Of a DNA stretch of 64,000 bases, positions 25,504 through 34,096 are shown in pieces. The notes beneath the pieces are model-generated. The model saw only the letters and a list, made by a program, of their open reading frames with translations, had not been told where the DNA came from and did not search any database. Origin of the DNA: Cryobacterium sp. Y82 (lineage in GTDB: Bacteria; Actinomycetota; Actinomycetes; Actinomycetales; Microbacteriaceae); contig NZ_PJJJ01000033.1 in NCBI RefSeq assembly GCF_002929495.1, forward strand, positions 174,086 through 238,085. The letters run 5' to 3'. A program made the translations under genes and the position numbers. Positions within the stretch are counted from its first letter, which is position 1; each line of letters begins with the position of its first letter.

Positions 25504-25920
25504 AGCTCGGCTGACGCGCGGCCGGCGTGGATTCCGCGCCCTCACCGACGCGGCACTACAGGGTCGACTGCATAACGACGCGGTCTTTTCTCGGTCGCGA
25601 CAGAAGAGCGAATCCCGCCGGGAGCATCATCGACACGCTCGCAAGACCACGAAGACCCGCGCGCGTCTGGCCGGGTTCGATGGCGTTGCCGGGATGCCTG
25701 CCCGCAATAACAGTGACCGCGGGATGACATGAATTGTCATATTCGCCAACGTTAGCGTCGGTGTTGTTAGTGTCTAACCAATCGTTGCCGACGGAATTCG
25801 TTCTCCGGCATGGAGCGACAGCCGAGCCCGGCACCCGCCCGCGAAGAACCGCCAGACTCCTGGCGGCGTCCGCGGCCGCCTGGCCACCACCGCTGTATCG
25901 CTTCTGCCGAATGAGGAAAC
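25504..25920 (+). promoter_or_regulatory. 417-nt leader region of metF
   Basis: No protein gene is supported. The region contains a perfect 7-bp hairpin, CCGCCAG-ACTC-CTGGCGG (25849-25866), flanked by pairing CGCG segments, and a short ATG frame of 34 codons (25810-25914) ending 6 nt before metF. The frame has no ribosome-binding site and a single Cys codon. I looked for cobalamin, SAM-I/IV and SAH riboswitch cores and did not see a convincing match. GAGGA (25912-25916) serves metF. Confidence 0.4.
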
Positions 25921-26886
25921 ATGACTACGACAGGGATTTCTGCGTGTAACGCCCGCCTGGCGTTCTCGTTCGAGGTGTATCCGCCGAAGACGGTGGCCGC
26001 AGCATCCGCTCTCACCCGCACCATCGATCACCTGGCCGCAGCCGGTCCCGAGTTCATCTCGGTCACCTATGGCGCCAACGGGTCGTCGCGCAACTCCTCG
26101 CTCGACGTGCTGCGCTACATCAAAGACCAGACGAGCGCGGATGCTATGGCGCACCTGACCTGCGTCGGCTCCTCGCACGCAGAGGCGAGCCGTCTCATTC
26201 GCGAGTTCCTTGACGCCGGTATCCGCAGCTTCCTGGCCGTTCGAGGAGACGCGCCACAGGGCGCAGCCCCGGACGAAACTACGTTTCTCGGGGACCTGCA
26301 CAGCGCGGGCGAGCTGGTGCAGCTCATCCATCGGGTGCAAACCGAACGCGTGCCGTACACCGAGACGGTCATTCCCGGTCTTCCCGGTGCTCGCGGGGTA
26401 AAAACCGAACGCAGCAAGGTTCGTATCGGCGTCGCGGCCTTTCCTAACGGCCACCCCAACTCGCGGTCGGTCAGCCAAGATATCGACACACTGTTGGCCA
26501 AGCAGGCCGCCGGGGCCAACCTGGCGATCACCCAGCTGTTTTTCCACGCTGACGACTACCTGAGCTTCATCCAACGCGCCCGCTCTGCCGGAGTGCTCTT
26601 TCCTATTCTTCCCGGCATCATGCCGGTGACCAGCCCCAACCGGTTGCGTCGCATCCTGCAGCTCTCCGGTGAGAAGTTGCCGGCCGAACTGTCCATCGAA
26701 CTCGAGGTCGAACCGACCGAGGAAGGACAGCGCCAGATCGGCATCGACTACGCCGTACGCCTCGCGCAGGACGTTCTCGCGGGCGGTGCCCCCGGCCTGC
26801 ACCTTTATGCCTTCAACCAGCACGACACCGTGCTGTCGATTCTCGAGGGGTGCGGGGCGCGTTCGGTGCCCGCCGCCATGCCCTAG
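25921..26886 (+). CDS. metF: 5,10-methylenetetrahydrofolate reductase
   Basis: A 321-residue flavoenzyme reducing methylene-THF to methyl-THF, the methyl donor for MetE encoded next. The family start SFEVYPPKT (residues 15-23, containing the catalytic Glu) and the sequences FISVTYGANG, HLTCVGSS, FLAVRGDAP and ITQLFFHADDYLSF are clear. The ATG has GAGGA about 4 nt upstream. The gene lies 90 nt before metE in the same direction, forming a methyl-group/methionine unit. A structured 5' region of 417 nt precedes it. Short length fits the bacterial single-domain enzyme. Confidence 0.96.
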   Translation: MTTTGISACNARLAFSFEVYPPKTVAAASALTRTIDHLAAAGPEFISVTYGANGSSRNSSLDVLRYIKDQTSADAMAHLTCVGSSHAEASRLIREFLDAGIRSFLAVRGDAPQGAAPDETTFLGDLHSAGELVQLIHRVQTERVPYTETVIPGLPGARGVKTERSKVRIGVAAFPNGHPNSRSVSQDIDTLLAKQAAGANLAITQLFFHADDYLSFIQRARSAGVLFPILPGIMPVTSPNRLRRILQLSGEKLPAELSIELEVEPTEEGQRQIGIDYAVRLAQDVLAGGAPGLHLYAFNQHDTVLSILEGCGARSVPAAMP

Positions 26887-26890
26887 GCCT

Positions 26891-26908
26891 CGCGCCCGTT
26901 CAGGCGCG
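26891..26908 (+). repeat. small hairpin between metF and metE
   Basis: CGCGCC-CGTTCA-GGCGCG, a 6-bp GC stem with no T-run, directly after the metF stop. It could slow 3' decay or modulate read-through into metE. Confidence 0.4.
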
Positions 26909-26976
26909 TCGGCCCACCCACCACGTTCGTTCTCTTCGACCATTCCAGCCACCAACGCTCCAGTGAAGGAATCTCC

Positions 26977-29319
26977 ATGCCCAGCGCGCCCGTATCCAGC
27001 ACTTTCCCCGCCGGCACCATCCTCGGTTACCCTCGCATCGGCCGCCGGCGGGAGCTGAAGAAGGCCGTCGAAGCATTTTGGTCTGGAGCGATCGATGCGG
27101 CGGCTCTGGAAGCCGTCGCCGCCGGGCTGCGGCAGCAGACCCGAGACCGGCTCGTCGATCTCGGTCTCGGTCGCACAGACTCGTCGATCCCCGAGTCGTT
27201 CTCGTACTACGACCAAGTGCTCGACACCATCGTCGCCGTTGGGGCGATTCCCGGCCGGTTTACCTCGCTCGTCGCCGCAGACGGAACCCTCGACCTGGCT
27301 GGCTATTTCACCCTTGCGCGGGGCGAGGGCGAGAACCTGCCGCTCGAAATGACCAAATGGTTTGACTCCAATTACCACTACCTCGTGCCCGAGATCGGCC
27401 CGGAGACCGTGTTCTCGCTCGCGAGTGACCGGATCGTGCGTGAATTCCTCGAAGCCAAAGCCGCCGGGTTCCTCACCCGTCCGGTGATCGTCGGGCCGGT
27501 CACATTCCTGCTGCTCAGCAAGGCCAGCGACGGCGCTCCCGCCGGCTTTTCGCCGTTGTCCCGGCTCGATGATCTTCTTCCCGTTTACGCGGCGCTCCTC
27601 GCACGGCTGGCAGATGCCGGCGCTGACTGGGTGCAGCTCGACGAGCCGGGCCTGGTCAGTGAATCCATTGATGTGCCGCGCGCCGAGACGCTGGCGGCTG
27701 TCGCATCCGTTTATGGGCTGCTGGGTCGGTTGACCGTGCGGCCGGCTCTGTTCGTTGCGGCGCCCTATGGCAGCCTCGATGATGCCCTGCCCGTTCTCGC
27801 CGCCACAGCCGTTGAAGCAATCGGTCTCGACCTGGTGCGGGGAACTCTGCCGCAGGCGGTACCGGGGCTGGCCGGCAAGACCCTCGTCGCCGGGGTAATC
27901 GACGGCCACAACATCTGGCGCGGCGACTTGGACGGCGCGTATGAAACCGCTGAGAGCGTGCGCGGACTGTCCCCTTCCGTGGCCGTGTCCACGTCGACGT
28001 CCCTGCTGCATGTGCCGCACGATGTGCTCGATGAAACGTCGCTTCCGGGCTCGTTGGCGAGCTGGCTGGCCTTTGCCGACCAGAAAGTCGGGCAGGTCGC
28101 TACCCTCGCGCAGGGGCTCGTCAAGGGACGGGCCGCTATCGCGGGGTCGTTGGCCGACGCCGCGGCGGCGCTGGCTGCGCGGCACAGTGCCCCTGGCGTG
28201 CGCGATGGCGTCGTACGGCACCGTGCTGCGGCGCTCACCGACGCCGACTTCAGCCGCGGCGCTTACGCTGATCGTCTGAGCGCGCAGGATACGGCGTTGC
28301 AGCTGCCGCCGTTGCCGACGACGACGATCGGATCGTTCCCGCAGACCGGCGACATACGCCGAACACGCGCCCAGTTTCTCAAGGGAACCATAGCCGCCGA
28401 CGAATATCGTTCCCTGATGCGCGCCGAGATCCGTCGGGTCGTGGCGCTGCAGGAGGAGATCGGGCTCGACGTGCTCGTGCACGGAGAACCCGAACGCAAT
28501 GACATGGTGCAGTATTTCGCCGAAAACCTGGATGGGTTTGCCGTGACCGAGAACGGCTGGGTGCAGTCCTACGGCAGCCGCTGCACGCGGCCATCCATTC
28601 TGTGGGGCGACGTAGCGCGCCCGGCCCCGATCACCGTGGACTGGTCGGTGTACACGCAGAGCCTGACGGCGAAGCCGGTCAAGGGCATGCTCACCGGACC
28701 GGTGACGATCCTTGCCTGGTCCTTTGTGCGCGATGACCAGCCGCTGGGCGAGACCGCCCGCCAGGTGGCACTGGCCCTGCGCGATGAAATCGTTGATTTG
28801 GAGGCTGCGGGCATCAAGATCGTTCAGGTCGACGAACCGGCCCTGCGCGAATTGTTGCCGCTGAAGAAGAAGGACCACGCAGACTACCTGGATTGGTCGG
28901 TCGGCTCATTCCGTCTCGCCACGGCCGGTGTAGCGGATGCGACCCAGATTCACACCCATCTCTGCTATTCGGAGTTCGGCGTCGTCATCGAAGCCATCCG
29001 CAACCTGGACGCAGACGTCACGAGTATCGAGGCGGCCCGTTCCCGGATGGAGGTCGTGCAAGAGATCGAGGCCGGCGGGTTCGACCACGGAATCGGCGCC
29101 GGGATCTATGACATCCATTCACCTCGGGTGCCGAGCGTAGAGGAACTGACGACCCTGCTCGACACCGCCCTGGAATCGATTCCCGAACGACAGGTCTGGG
29201 TGAACCCGGATTGCGGCCTCAAGACGCGTGGCTACAAAGAAACCGTGCAGTCGCTGCAGAACATGCTCGCCGCCACGAGGCTGGTGCGCGAACGCCTCAG
29301 CGCTCAAGTGAGCGCCTGA
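26977..29319 (+). CDS. metE: cobalamin-independent methionine synthase
   Basis: A 780-residue zinc enzyme transferring a methyl group from methyltetrahydrofolate polyglutamate to homocysteine. The N-terminal half starts GYPRIGRRRELKKAVEAFW, a MetE hallmark. The C-terminal half has the TTTIGSFPQTGDIRR segment and zinc ligands in HTHLCYSEF and in NPDCGLKTRGY near the end. Length is typical (about 755-780). AAGGA lies about 7 nt before the ATG. It follows metF and is closed by a GC hairpin. As a B12-independent enzyme it is often repressed by a cobalamin riboswitch in actinobacteria, but none was recognised in the 90 nt upstream. Confidence 0.97.
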   Translation: MPSAPVSSTFPAGTILGYPRIGRRRELKKAVEAFWSGAIDAAALEAVAAGLRQQTRDRLVDLGLGRTDSSIPESFSYYDQVLDTIVAVGAIPGRFTSLVAADGTLDLAGYFTLARGEGENLPLEMTKWFDSNYHYLVPEIGPETVFSLASDRIVREFLEAKAAGFLTRPVIVGPVTFLLLSKASDGAPAGFSPLSRLDDLLPVYAALLARLADAGADWVQLDEPGLVSESIDVPRAETLAAVASVYGLLGRLTVRPALFVAAPYGSLDDALPVLAATAVEAIGLDLVRGTLPQAVPGLAGKTLVAGVIDGHNIWRGDLDGAYETAESVRGLSPSVAVSTSTSLLHVPHDVLDETSLPGSLASWLAFADQKVGQVATLAQGLVKGRAAIAGSLADAAAALAARHSAPGVRDGVVRHRAAALTDADFSRGAYADRLSAQDTALQLPPLPTTTIGSFPQTGDIRRTRAQFLKGTIAADEYRSLMRAEIRRVVALQEEIGLDVLVHGEPERNDMVQYFAENLDGFAVTENGWVQSYGSRCTRPSILWGDVARPAPITVDWSVYTQSLTAKPVKGMLTGPVTILAWSFVRDDQPLGETARQVALALRDEIVDLEAAGIKIVQVDEPALRELLPLKKKDHADYLDWSVGSFRLATAGVADATQIHTHLCYSEFGVVIEAIRNLDADVTSIEAARSRMEVVQEIEAGGFDHGIGAGIYDIHSPRVPSVEELTTLLDTALESIPERQVWVNPDCGLKTRGYKETVQSLQNMLAATRLVRERLSAQVSA

Positions 29320-29340
29320 TACGACCGACGCACTGAGAAA

Positions 29341-29374
29341 ACGGGCCCGACCACCGCTTGGTGGCCGGGCCCGT
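29341..29374. terminator. hairpin between metE and lexA
   Basis: A long, nearly perfect stem: ACGGGCCCG and CCACC pair with GGTGG and CGGGCCCGT around a GCTT loop. There is no clear T-run on either strand, but the position between two convergent genes and the stem strength suit a bidirectional terminator. Confidence 0.7.
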
Positions 29375-29401
29375 GTCGCGCGGTATCGATCAGGGTGAGG
29401 C

Positions 29402-30112
29402 CTAAACCGAGCGCAGCACCGCGACGACCTTGCCGAGGATGTCGGCAAAGTCACCGACGATCGGTTCGAAGTTGCTGTTGCGCGGCAGCAGCCAGGTGTG
29501 ACCATCGCGCTTGCGCAAGACCTTCACCGTGGCCTCGTTGTCGAGCATGGCTGCAACGATCTCGCCGTTCTCTGCGGTCTTCTGCTGGCGAACGACGACC
29601 CAGTCGCCGTCGCAGATGGCGGCGTCGATCATGGACTCACCCACGACCTTAAGCATGAACAGCTCTCCCTGTCCCACGAGCTGGCGGGGAAGCGGGAAGA
29701 TCTCGTCTATCTGCTGGTCGGCCGTAATCGGAATGCCCGCGGCGATGCGACCGACCAAGGGCACCATCGCAGCGTCGCCGACCTGAACTCCCGGGTGAAA
29801 GCTATCCTGGTCGCCGGTGCCGGTGCCGACGTCTTCGGGGGCACGTTGAATCTCGATGAGGACTTCGAGGGCACGCGGGCGATTCGGATCGCGGCGCAGG
29901 TAACCGCTGAGTTCGAGTTGGTTGAGTTGGTGGGTCACGCTCGACAGAGAGGCAAGACCGACCGCATCACCGATTTCCCGCATGCTCGGCGGGTAACCGC
30001 GCGAACTCACCGAGCGCTGAATCACGTCGAGAATAGCGAGCTGGCGTTGGCTCAAACTCTTGCGGCGCCGAGTGCCGCCCTTATCGCGGGTACCACTGGT
30101 GTCTTGTGTCAC
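29402..30112 (-). CDS. lexA: SOS repressor LexA
   Basis: A 236-residue repressor. The winged-helix DNA-binding part spans about residues 20-85 ([20 protein letters not shown]). The self-cleavage site is A125-G126 in GRIAAGIPI, with the catalytic dyad S160 (VGESMID) and K197 (ATVKVL). RecA filaments stimulate cleavage and derepress the SOS regulon, so this gene works with recA in the same window. The GTG at 30112 has a strong AGGAGG upstream. The N-terminal 20 residues are a charged tail. It is divergent from a LysM gene, as in Mycobacterium tuberculosis and Bacillus, where the partner is an SOS-induced division-related protein. Confidence 0.97.
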   Translation of the reverse strand: MTQDTSGTRDKGGTRRRKSLSQRQLAILDVIQRSVSSRGYPPSMREIGDAVGLASLSSVTHQLNQLELSGYLRRDPNRPRALEVLIEIQRAPEDVGTGTGDQDSFHPGVQVGDAAMVPLVGRIAAGIPITADQQIDEIFPLPRQLVGQGELFMLKVVGESMIDAAICDGDWVVVRQQKTAENGEIVAAMLDNEATVKVLRKRDGHTWLLPRNSNFEPIVGDFADILGKVVAVLRSV

Positions 30113-30311
30113 GATGTGCCCTCCTGGAGTAGGTCCCGCTTGGTCTGAAACCGTGTCACGCGGGAATGTCGGTGGTGTCTGGTTGAGTGTAAGTCAAGCA
30201 ATTGTTCTATCGAAAGTTTATCCAATTCCATGCCCTGAAACAAACACTTATTCGAGTGTGTTGAGCCAAATTCGGGGCTGAGATGAAAAAAAGCTTGCAT
30301 GTTCGATTGTT

Positions 30312-30337
30312 CGAAGTTATATTCGGAATATAGTTTC
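30312..30337. promoter_or_regulatory. two overlapping degenerate LexA-like boxes
   Basis: CGAAG-TTAT-ATTCG (30312-30325) differs from CGAAC-N4-GTTCG at two positions; GAAT-ATAG-TTTC (30326-30337) is a second half-degenerate copy. They lie in an AT-rich patch 67-92 nt before the LysM gene and about 200 nt from the lexA start. A palindrome TTCGATTGTTCGAA (30302-30315) abuts them. Joint LexA control of both genes is likely but the match is imperfect. Confidence 0.5.
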
Positions 30338-30403
30338 GTATCTGGCCCTCCCGGCCGAGGGCCGGATACGAGACTCGCAGCCCGCCTACCTTGGAGGTTT
30401 GAT

Positions 30404-30829
30404 ATGACCACAGTGTGTGCACCAGCACTTCCCGTTCCGGCAGCCCTCACGCCCACACCGCGTCTTCGCCTCACCCGCCGAGGCCGCGTTGTTTTCACAA
30501 CTCTCGCGACCGTCCCGCTGGTGATCGGCGCCATATCTTTGGCCATCAACGGCGGTGCGGCCGGCGCGGTGGACTCCGCCACGGGCATCGACCTCATGTC
30601 GTATACGACCGACTCAGGAATCGTTACGACCCTGGCGTACTCGCCAACCGACGTCGGTTCCGCCCGGTTCATCACGGTCGAACCCGGCCAGACCCTGTGG
30701 GACCTTGCCGAAGAGATCTCGCCGGCAGCCGACCCTCGCGACGTGGTGGCCGACATCAAACGACTCAACGCCCTCTCGGTTGAAACTTTGCAGCCGGGCC
30801 AGCGTCTGGAAATCCCCGCCGACTCCTAA
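30404..30829 (+). CDS. LysM-domain membrane protein, probable SOS division suppressor
   Basis: A 141-residue protein: a Pro/Arg-rich cytoplasmic start, one membrane helix (about residues 30-54), and an extracytoplasmic LysM peptidoglycan-binding domain at the C-terminus (FITVEPGQTLWDLAEEISP through LQPGQRLEIP). GGAGG lies 6 nt before the ATG at 30404. A small LysM protein divergent from lexA is the arrangement of YneA in Bacillus, DivS in Corynebacterium and Rv2719c in M. tuberculosis, which delay division during DNA damage. Sequence identity with those cannot be measured here; the role rests on layout, LysM domain and LexA-like boxes upstream. Confidence 0.85.
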   Translation: MTTVCAPALPVPAALTPTPRLRLTRRGRVVFTTLATVPLVIGAISLAINGGAAGAVDSATGIDLMSYTTDSGIVTTLAYSPTDVGSARFITVEPGQTLWDLAEEISPAADPRDVVADIKRLNALSVETLQPGQRLEIPADS

Positions 30830-30855
30830 TAGGTATCGGCCGCGGCCCAGGGCCG

Positions 30856-30861
30856 TAGCAT
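30856..30861 (+). promoter_or_regulatory. putative leaderless -10 box of hisC
   Basis: TAGCAT ends 7 nt before GTG 30869. The only ATG nearby (30860) lies inside this hexamer, which argues for the GTG as hisC start. Confidence 0.45.
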
Positions 30862-30868
30862 GGAGAGA

Positions 30869-31984
30869 GTGACCAGTCTCGAAGATCTCCCGCTCCGCAC
30901 CAATCTGCACGGCCTCTCCCCATACGGTGCTCCGCAATTGCACGTTCCGGTGGCGCTGAACGTCAACGAGAACACGCACCCCATTCCCGACTCAGTGGCG
31001 CGCGACATCCTCGCTGGCCTGGCCGAGGCCATCCATTCGGTAAATCGGTATCCCGACCGTGAGTTTACGGCCCTGCGCGAGGCGCTGGCCGGGTACCTCG
31101 GTGAGGGGCTCACCGCCGACAATATCTGGGCGGCGAACGGGTCGAACGAAGTGCTTCAGCAGGTGCTTCAAGCTTTCGGCGGGCCGGGACGCAGCCTGCT
31201 CGGCTTTGCCCCGACGTACTCGATGTACTCGATTCTCGCGTCGGGTACTGACACCGCCTGGATTCCGGGCACGCGTGACGCCGACTTCGAGCTCTCGCCG
31301 GTCACCGCCGTAAGCGAGGTCACGCGAACCAACCCTGACGTTGTTTTTCTCTGCTCCCCGAACAACCCCACCGGTACCCCGCTCTCGCTCGAGACCATCG
31401 CCGCCGTCTACGACGCGACCGACGGCATCGTCGTCGTTGACGAGGCTTACGCCGAATTCGCACCCGCTGGCACCCGGAGTGCGATCACCCTGCTGCCCGG
31501 TCGGGAAAGGCTTCTCATTTCGCGCACCATGAGCAAAGCCTTCGCCTTTGCCGGTGCCCGGGTCGGCTACCTGGCTGCCGATCCGGCGGTAACGGATGCC
31601 CTGCGCCTGGTGCGTCTGCCGTACCACCTCTCGGCTCTGACTCAGGCCGCTGCGAACGCCGCCCTGGCGCACAGCGTCGAGATGCTCGCCATGGTCGACG
31701 ATATTCGGGGGCAGCGTGACCGCCTTGTGGTTGAGCTTGCCCGCCTGGGCTATTTTCCGCACCGAAGCTGGAGTAACTTCGTGCTGTTTGGAGGAGTGGC
31801 CGACCCGCAGGAGACTTTTGCGGCGTTGCTCGCTGAGGGAATCCTTATTCGGGACGTTGGTATTCCCGGCCACTTGCGGGTGACGGCCGGTACCGAGAAC
31901 GAGACGTCACAGTTCCTCGAGGCGTTGGCTCGCGTTGGGCGCACAGCGACGCCCGGTCAAACCGATTCGGCCCAAGCCGAATAA
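30869..31984 (+). CDS. hisC: histidinol-phosphate aminotransferase
   Basis: About 371 residues of a fold-type I PLP aminotransferase. Visible: NENTHPIPDSVARD substrate loop, AANGSNEVLQQVL cofactor-binding turn, CSPNNPTGTPLS, VVVDEAYAEFA and the PLP lysine in ISRTMSKAFAFAGARVGY. It converts imidazole acetol-phosphate and glutamate to histidinol phosphate. I choose GTG 30869 because a TAGCAT box sits 7 nt upstream and overlaps the alternative ATG at 30860. It heads hisC-hisB-hisH-priA; hisD, hisI, hisF and hisG are not in the window. Confidence 0.95.
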   Translation: MTSLEDLPLRTNLHGLSPYGAPQLHVPVALNVNENTHPIPDSVARDILAGLAEAIHSVNRYPDREFTALREALAGYLGEGLTADNIWAANGSNEVLQQVLQAFGGPGRSLLGFAPTYSMYSILASGTDTAWIPGTRDADFELSPVTAVSEVTRTNPDVVFLCSPNNPTGTPLSLETIAAVYDATDGIVVVDEAYAEFAPAGTRSAITLLPGRERLLISRTMSKAFAFAGARVGYLAADPAVTDALRLVRLPYHLSALTQAAANAALAHSVEMLAMVDDIRGQRDRLVVELARLGYFPHRSWSNFVLFGGVADPQETFAALLAEGILIRDVGIPGHLRVTAGTENETSQFLEALARVGRTATPGQTDSAQAE

Positions 31985-31987
31985 GCT
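31982..31987 (+). promoter_or_regulatory. putative leaderless -10 box of hisB
   Basis: TAAGCT overlaps the hisC stop codon and ends 6 nt before the hisB ATG (31994). An internal leaderless promoter would let hisB be expressed apart from hisC; chance occurrence is possible. Confidence 0.35.
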
Positions 31988-31993
31988 AGCAGT

Positions 31994-32617
31994 ATGAGTT
32001 CACCTGTCGGCATTTCCGCGCCCCGCGTCGCACACCTGCAACGGGAGACGAGTGAATCCAGCATCGACCTCTCGCTCAACCTTGACGGTACCGGCGTCAG
32101 TGATATCCGCACCTCGGTGCCGTTCTACGACCACCTCCTCACCGCGTTCGCGAAACACTCACTGTGCGATCTCACCGTGCGCGCTTCCGGCGACATTGAA
32201 ATTGATGTGCACCACACGGTCGAAGACGTGGGAATCGTGCTCGGCCAGGCTATTCGCCAGGCGCTCGGTGATAAGTCGGGCATCTCGCGCTACGGCGATG
32301 CGCTGGTGCCGCTCGACGAGGCCCTCGCGCAAGCCGTCGTCGACATCTCGGGTCGCCCCTACCTGGTGCACACGGGTGAACCGGCAGGCTTCGAATTCCA
32401 CCTCATCGGCGGACACTTTACCGGCTCCATGGTGCGTCACGTTTTTGAAGCCATCACCTTTCACGCCGGGTTGACCGTGCACGTCACCGTGCTGGGCGGT
32501 CGCGACCCGCACCACATCGCCGAAGCCGAGTTCAAGGCTTTCGCCCGGGCTTTTCGCCTCGCCAAGGCTCTCGACCCGTTGGTGCACGGTATTCCGTCGA
32601 CCAAGGGTGCCCTGTGA
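31994..32617 (+). CDS. hisB: imidazoleglycerol-phosphate dehydratase
   Basis: A 207-residue metalloenzyme with the two His-rich metal motifs of the family: [10 protein letters not shown] in the middle and [13 protein letters not shown] near the C-terminus, plus [13 protein letters not shown] early on. It is the mono-functional dehydratase type without a phosphatase domain, as in actinobacteria. It catalyses the sixth step of histidine synthesis in the cytoplasm. Its stop overlaps the hisH GTG by 4 nt, so the two are translationally coupled. Confidence 0.97.
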   Translation: MSSPVGISAPRVAHLQRETSESSIDLSLNLDGTGVSDIRTSVPFYDHLLTAFAKHSLCDLTVRASGDIEIDVHHTVEDVGIVLGQAIRQALGDKSGISRYGDALVPLDEALAQAVVDISGRPYLVHTGEPAGFEFHLIGGHFTGSMVRHVFEAITFHAGLTVHVTVLGGRDPHHIAEAEFKAFARAFRLAKALDPLVHGIPSTKGAL

Positions 32618-33246
32618 CCCGGGTCGTTGTCTTCGACTATGGCACGGGTAATGTGCACTCCGCGGTCAAGGCACTCGAGCTGGCGGGCGCTGACGTCACC
32701 CTGACGAGCGATCGTAAGGTCGCACTCGAGGCCGATGGCCTCGTCGTGCCGGGTGTCGGTGCGTTCAGCGCTGTGATGGCCGCGCTCAAAGCGGTGCGCG
32801 GCGACGAGATCGTCGATCGTCGCCTGGCTGGCGATCGTCCGGTGCTTGGCATCTGTGTGGGCATGCAGGTCATGTTTGAACACGGTGTCGAGCGTGGGAT
32901 CGACACCGAGGGACTCGGTGAATGGCCCGGAACGGTGACCGAACTTCTCGCACCGATCCTGCCGCACATGGGTTGGGACACCGTCACGAGCGCCCCTAAC
33001 TCCGTGCTTTTCCGAGGAATCGAAGAGGAACGGTTTTATTTCGTGCACTCGTACGCGGCCCAATCCTGGACCCTCGAGGTCATGCCGCCGTTTCCCGAGC
33101 CCCGGCTCACCTGGGCGGAACACGGGGCACCGTTCCTGGCTGCGGTCGAGAACGGCCCGCTCAGCGCCACCCAGTTTCACCCTGAAAAATCGGGTGAGGC
33201 TGGCATCCGCTTGTTGAAGAACTGGATCGGCACTCTGCGCTACTAG
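32614..33246 (+). CDS. hisH: imidazole glycerol phosphate synthase glutaminase subunit
   Basis: A 210-residue class I glutamine amidotransferase. The triad is C81 ([12 protein letters not shown]), H189 and E191 (QFHPEKS), with the oxyanion loop [11 protein letters not shown]. It supplies ammonia to HisF, which is not in this window. GTG start overlapping hisB by 4 nt. A gap of 103 nt separates it from priA; this carries no clear terminator, so read-through is probable. Confidence 0.97.
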   Translation: MTRVVVFDYGTGNVHSAVKALELAGADVTLTSDRKVALEADGLVVPGVGAFSAVMAALKAVRGDEIVDRRLAGDRPVLGICVGMQVMFEHGVERGIDTEGLGEWPGTVTELLAPILPHMGWDTVTSAPNSVLFRGIEEERFYFVHSYAAQSWTLEVMPPFPEPRLTWAEHGAPFLAAVENGPLSATQFHPEKSGEAGIRLLKNWIGTLRY

Positions 33247-33349
33247 CGCGGTGCGCCTAGACTTCACAATCCGCACTTCCCGCGTACCTCACACCGGCAC
33301 CTGCCATGAAACTGGTCGCAGCACGCGACCGCACTAACCAAGGACACCA

Positions 33350-34096
33350 ATGAGCGAGTTCAATAAGACACCGAGGCTCGTCCTCCTGCCCGCCGTCGAT
33401 GTGGCCGGCGGTAAGGCAGTGCGCCTGACAAAGGGGGAGGCGGGCACGGAAACGAACTACGGTGACCCCGTCGAGGCTGCGGCTGATTGGGCGCGGCAGG
33501 GCGCAGAGTGGATACACCTCGTGGACCTCGACGCGGCATTTGGCAGGGGCAACAACACCGGTGTGATCAAGAAGGTCATCCGTCAGGTCAAGGGTGTCAA
33601 CATCGAGCTGTCCGGTGGTATCCGCGATGACGAGTCACTCGAAGCGGCACTGACCACGGGCGTCAAACGCATCAACCTGGGCACTGCGGCACTCGAAAAC
33701 CCGGAGTGGGCGGCGAGCGTCATCGCGCAATACGGCGACGCCGTTGCCGTCGGCCTCGACGTTCGTGGTACGACTCTCGCCGCACGCGGTTGGACAAAAG
33801 ACGGTGGAGACCTCTGGCAGGTGCTGGAACGTCTCGAAGAAGCCGGCTGCGCCCGCTACGTTGTAACCGACGTCACTAAGGACGGCACCCTGCAGGGTCC
33901 GAACATTGACCTGCTTCGCCAGGTGCTCGACAGCACCCGCAAACCCGTGATCGCCTCCGGAGGCATCTCCAGTCTTGATGACATTGAAGCCCTGCGCAGC
34001 CTGGTGCCGCTCGGGCTTGAAGGTGCGATCGTGGGCAAGGCGCTGTATGCGGGTGCGTTCACCCTTGCCGAGGCATTGGATGTCGCGGGGGACTAA
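33350..34096 (+). CDS. priA: phosphoribosyl isomerase A (bifunctional HisA/TrpF)
   Basis: A 248-residue (beta-alpha)8 barrel. Catalytic aspartates D17 ([15 protein letters not shown]) and D174 ([14 protein letters not shown]) match HisA/PriA. Actinobacterial PriA isomerises both ProFAR in histidine synthesis and PRA in tryptophan synthesis; actinobacteria usually lack a separate trpF. No trpF is seen here but the window does not show the trp genes, so bifunctionality is inferred from lineage. AAGGA lies upstream of the ATG at moderate distance. The stop codon overlaps by one base with the ATG of the SseB gene. Confidence 0.93.
   Translation: MSEFNKTPRLVLLPAVDVAGGKAVRLTKGEAGTETNYGDPVEAAADWARQGAEWIHLVDLDAAFGRGNNTGVIKKVIRQVKGVNIELSGGIRDDESLEAALTTGVKRINLGTAALENPEWAASVIAQYGDAVAVGLDVRGTTLAARGWTKDGGDLWQVLERLEEAGCARYVVTDVTKDGTLQGPNIDLLRQVLDSTRKPVIASGGISSLDDIEALRSLVPLGLEGAIVGKALYAGAFTLAEALDVAGD

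Noticed and set aside
25809..25870. A SAM-IV or SAM-I riboswitch core in the metF leader.
   Set aside because: A few bases resemble the GAGCG...CCCGGC core but the order of paired segments does not match; it cannot be supported without a covariance scan.
25810..25914. A 34-codon leader peptide upstream of metF.
   Set aside because: It has no ribosome-binding site and a Pro/Arg-rich product; kept only as a remark in the leader entry.
25774..28878. A minus-strand open frame of over 1000 codons opposite metF and metE.
   Set aside because: It mirrors the wobble-GC pattern of the two real genes, has a low-complexity Gly/Arg/His-rich product and no family motif. metF and metE on the other strand are unambiguous.
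30302..30315. TTCGATTGTTCGAA as a LexA box.
   Set aside because: The half-sites are arranged as TTCGA-N4-TCGAA, not CGAAC-N4-GTTCG, so it fits worse than the overlapping downstream boxes.
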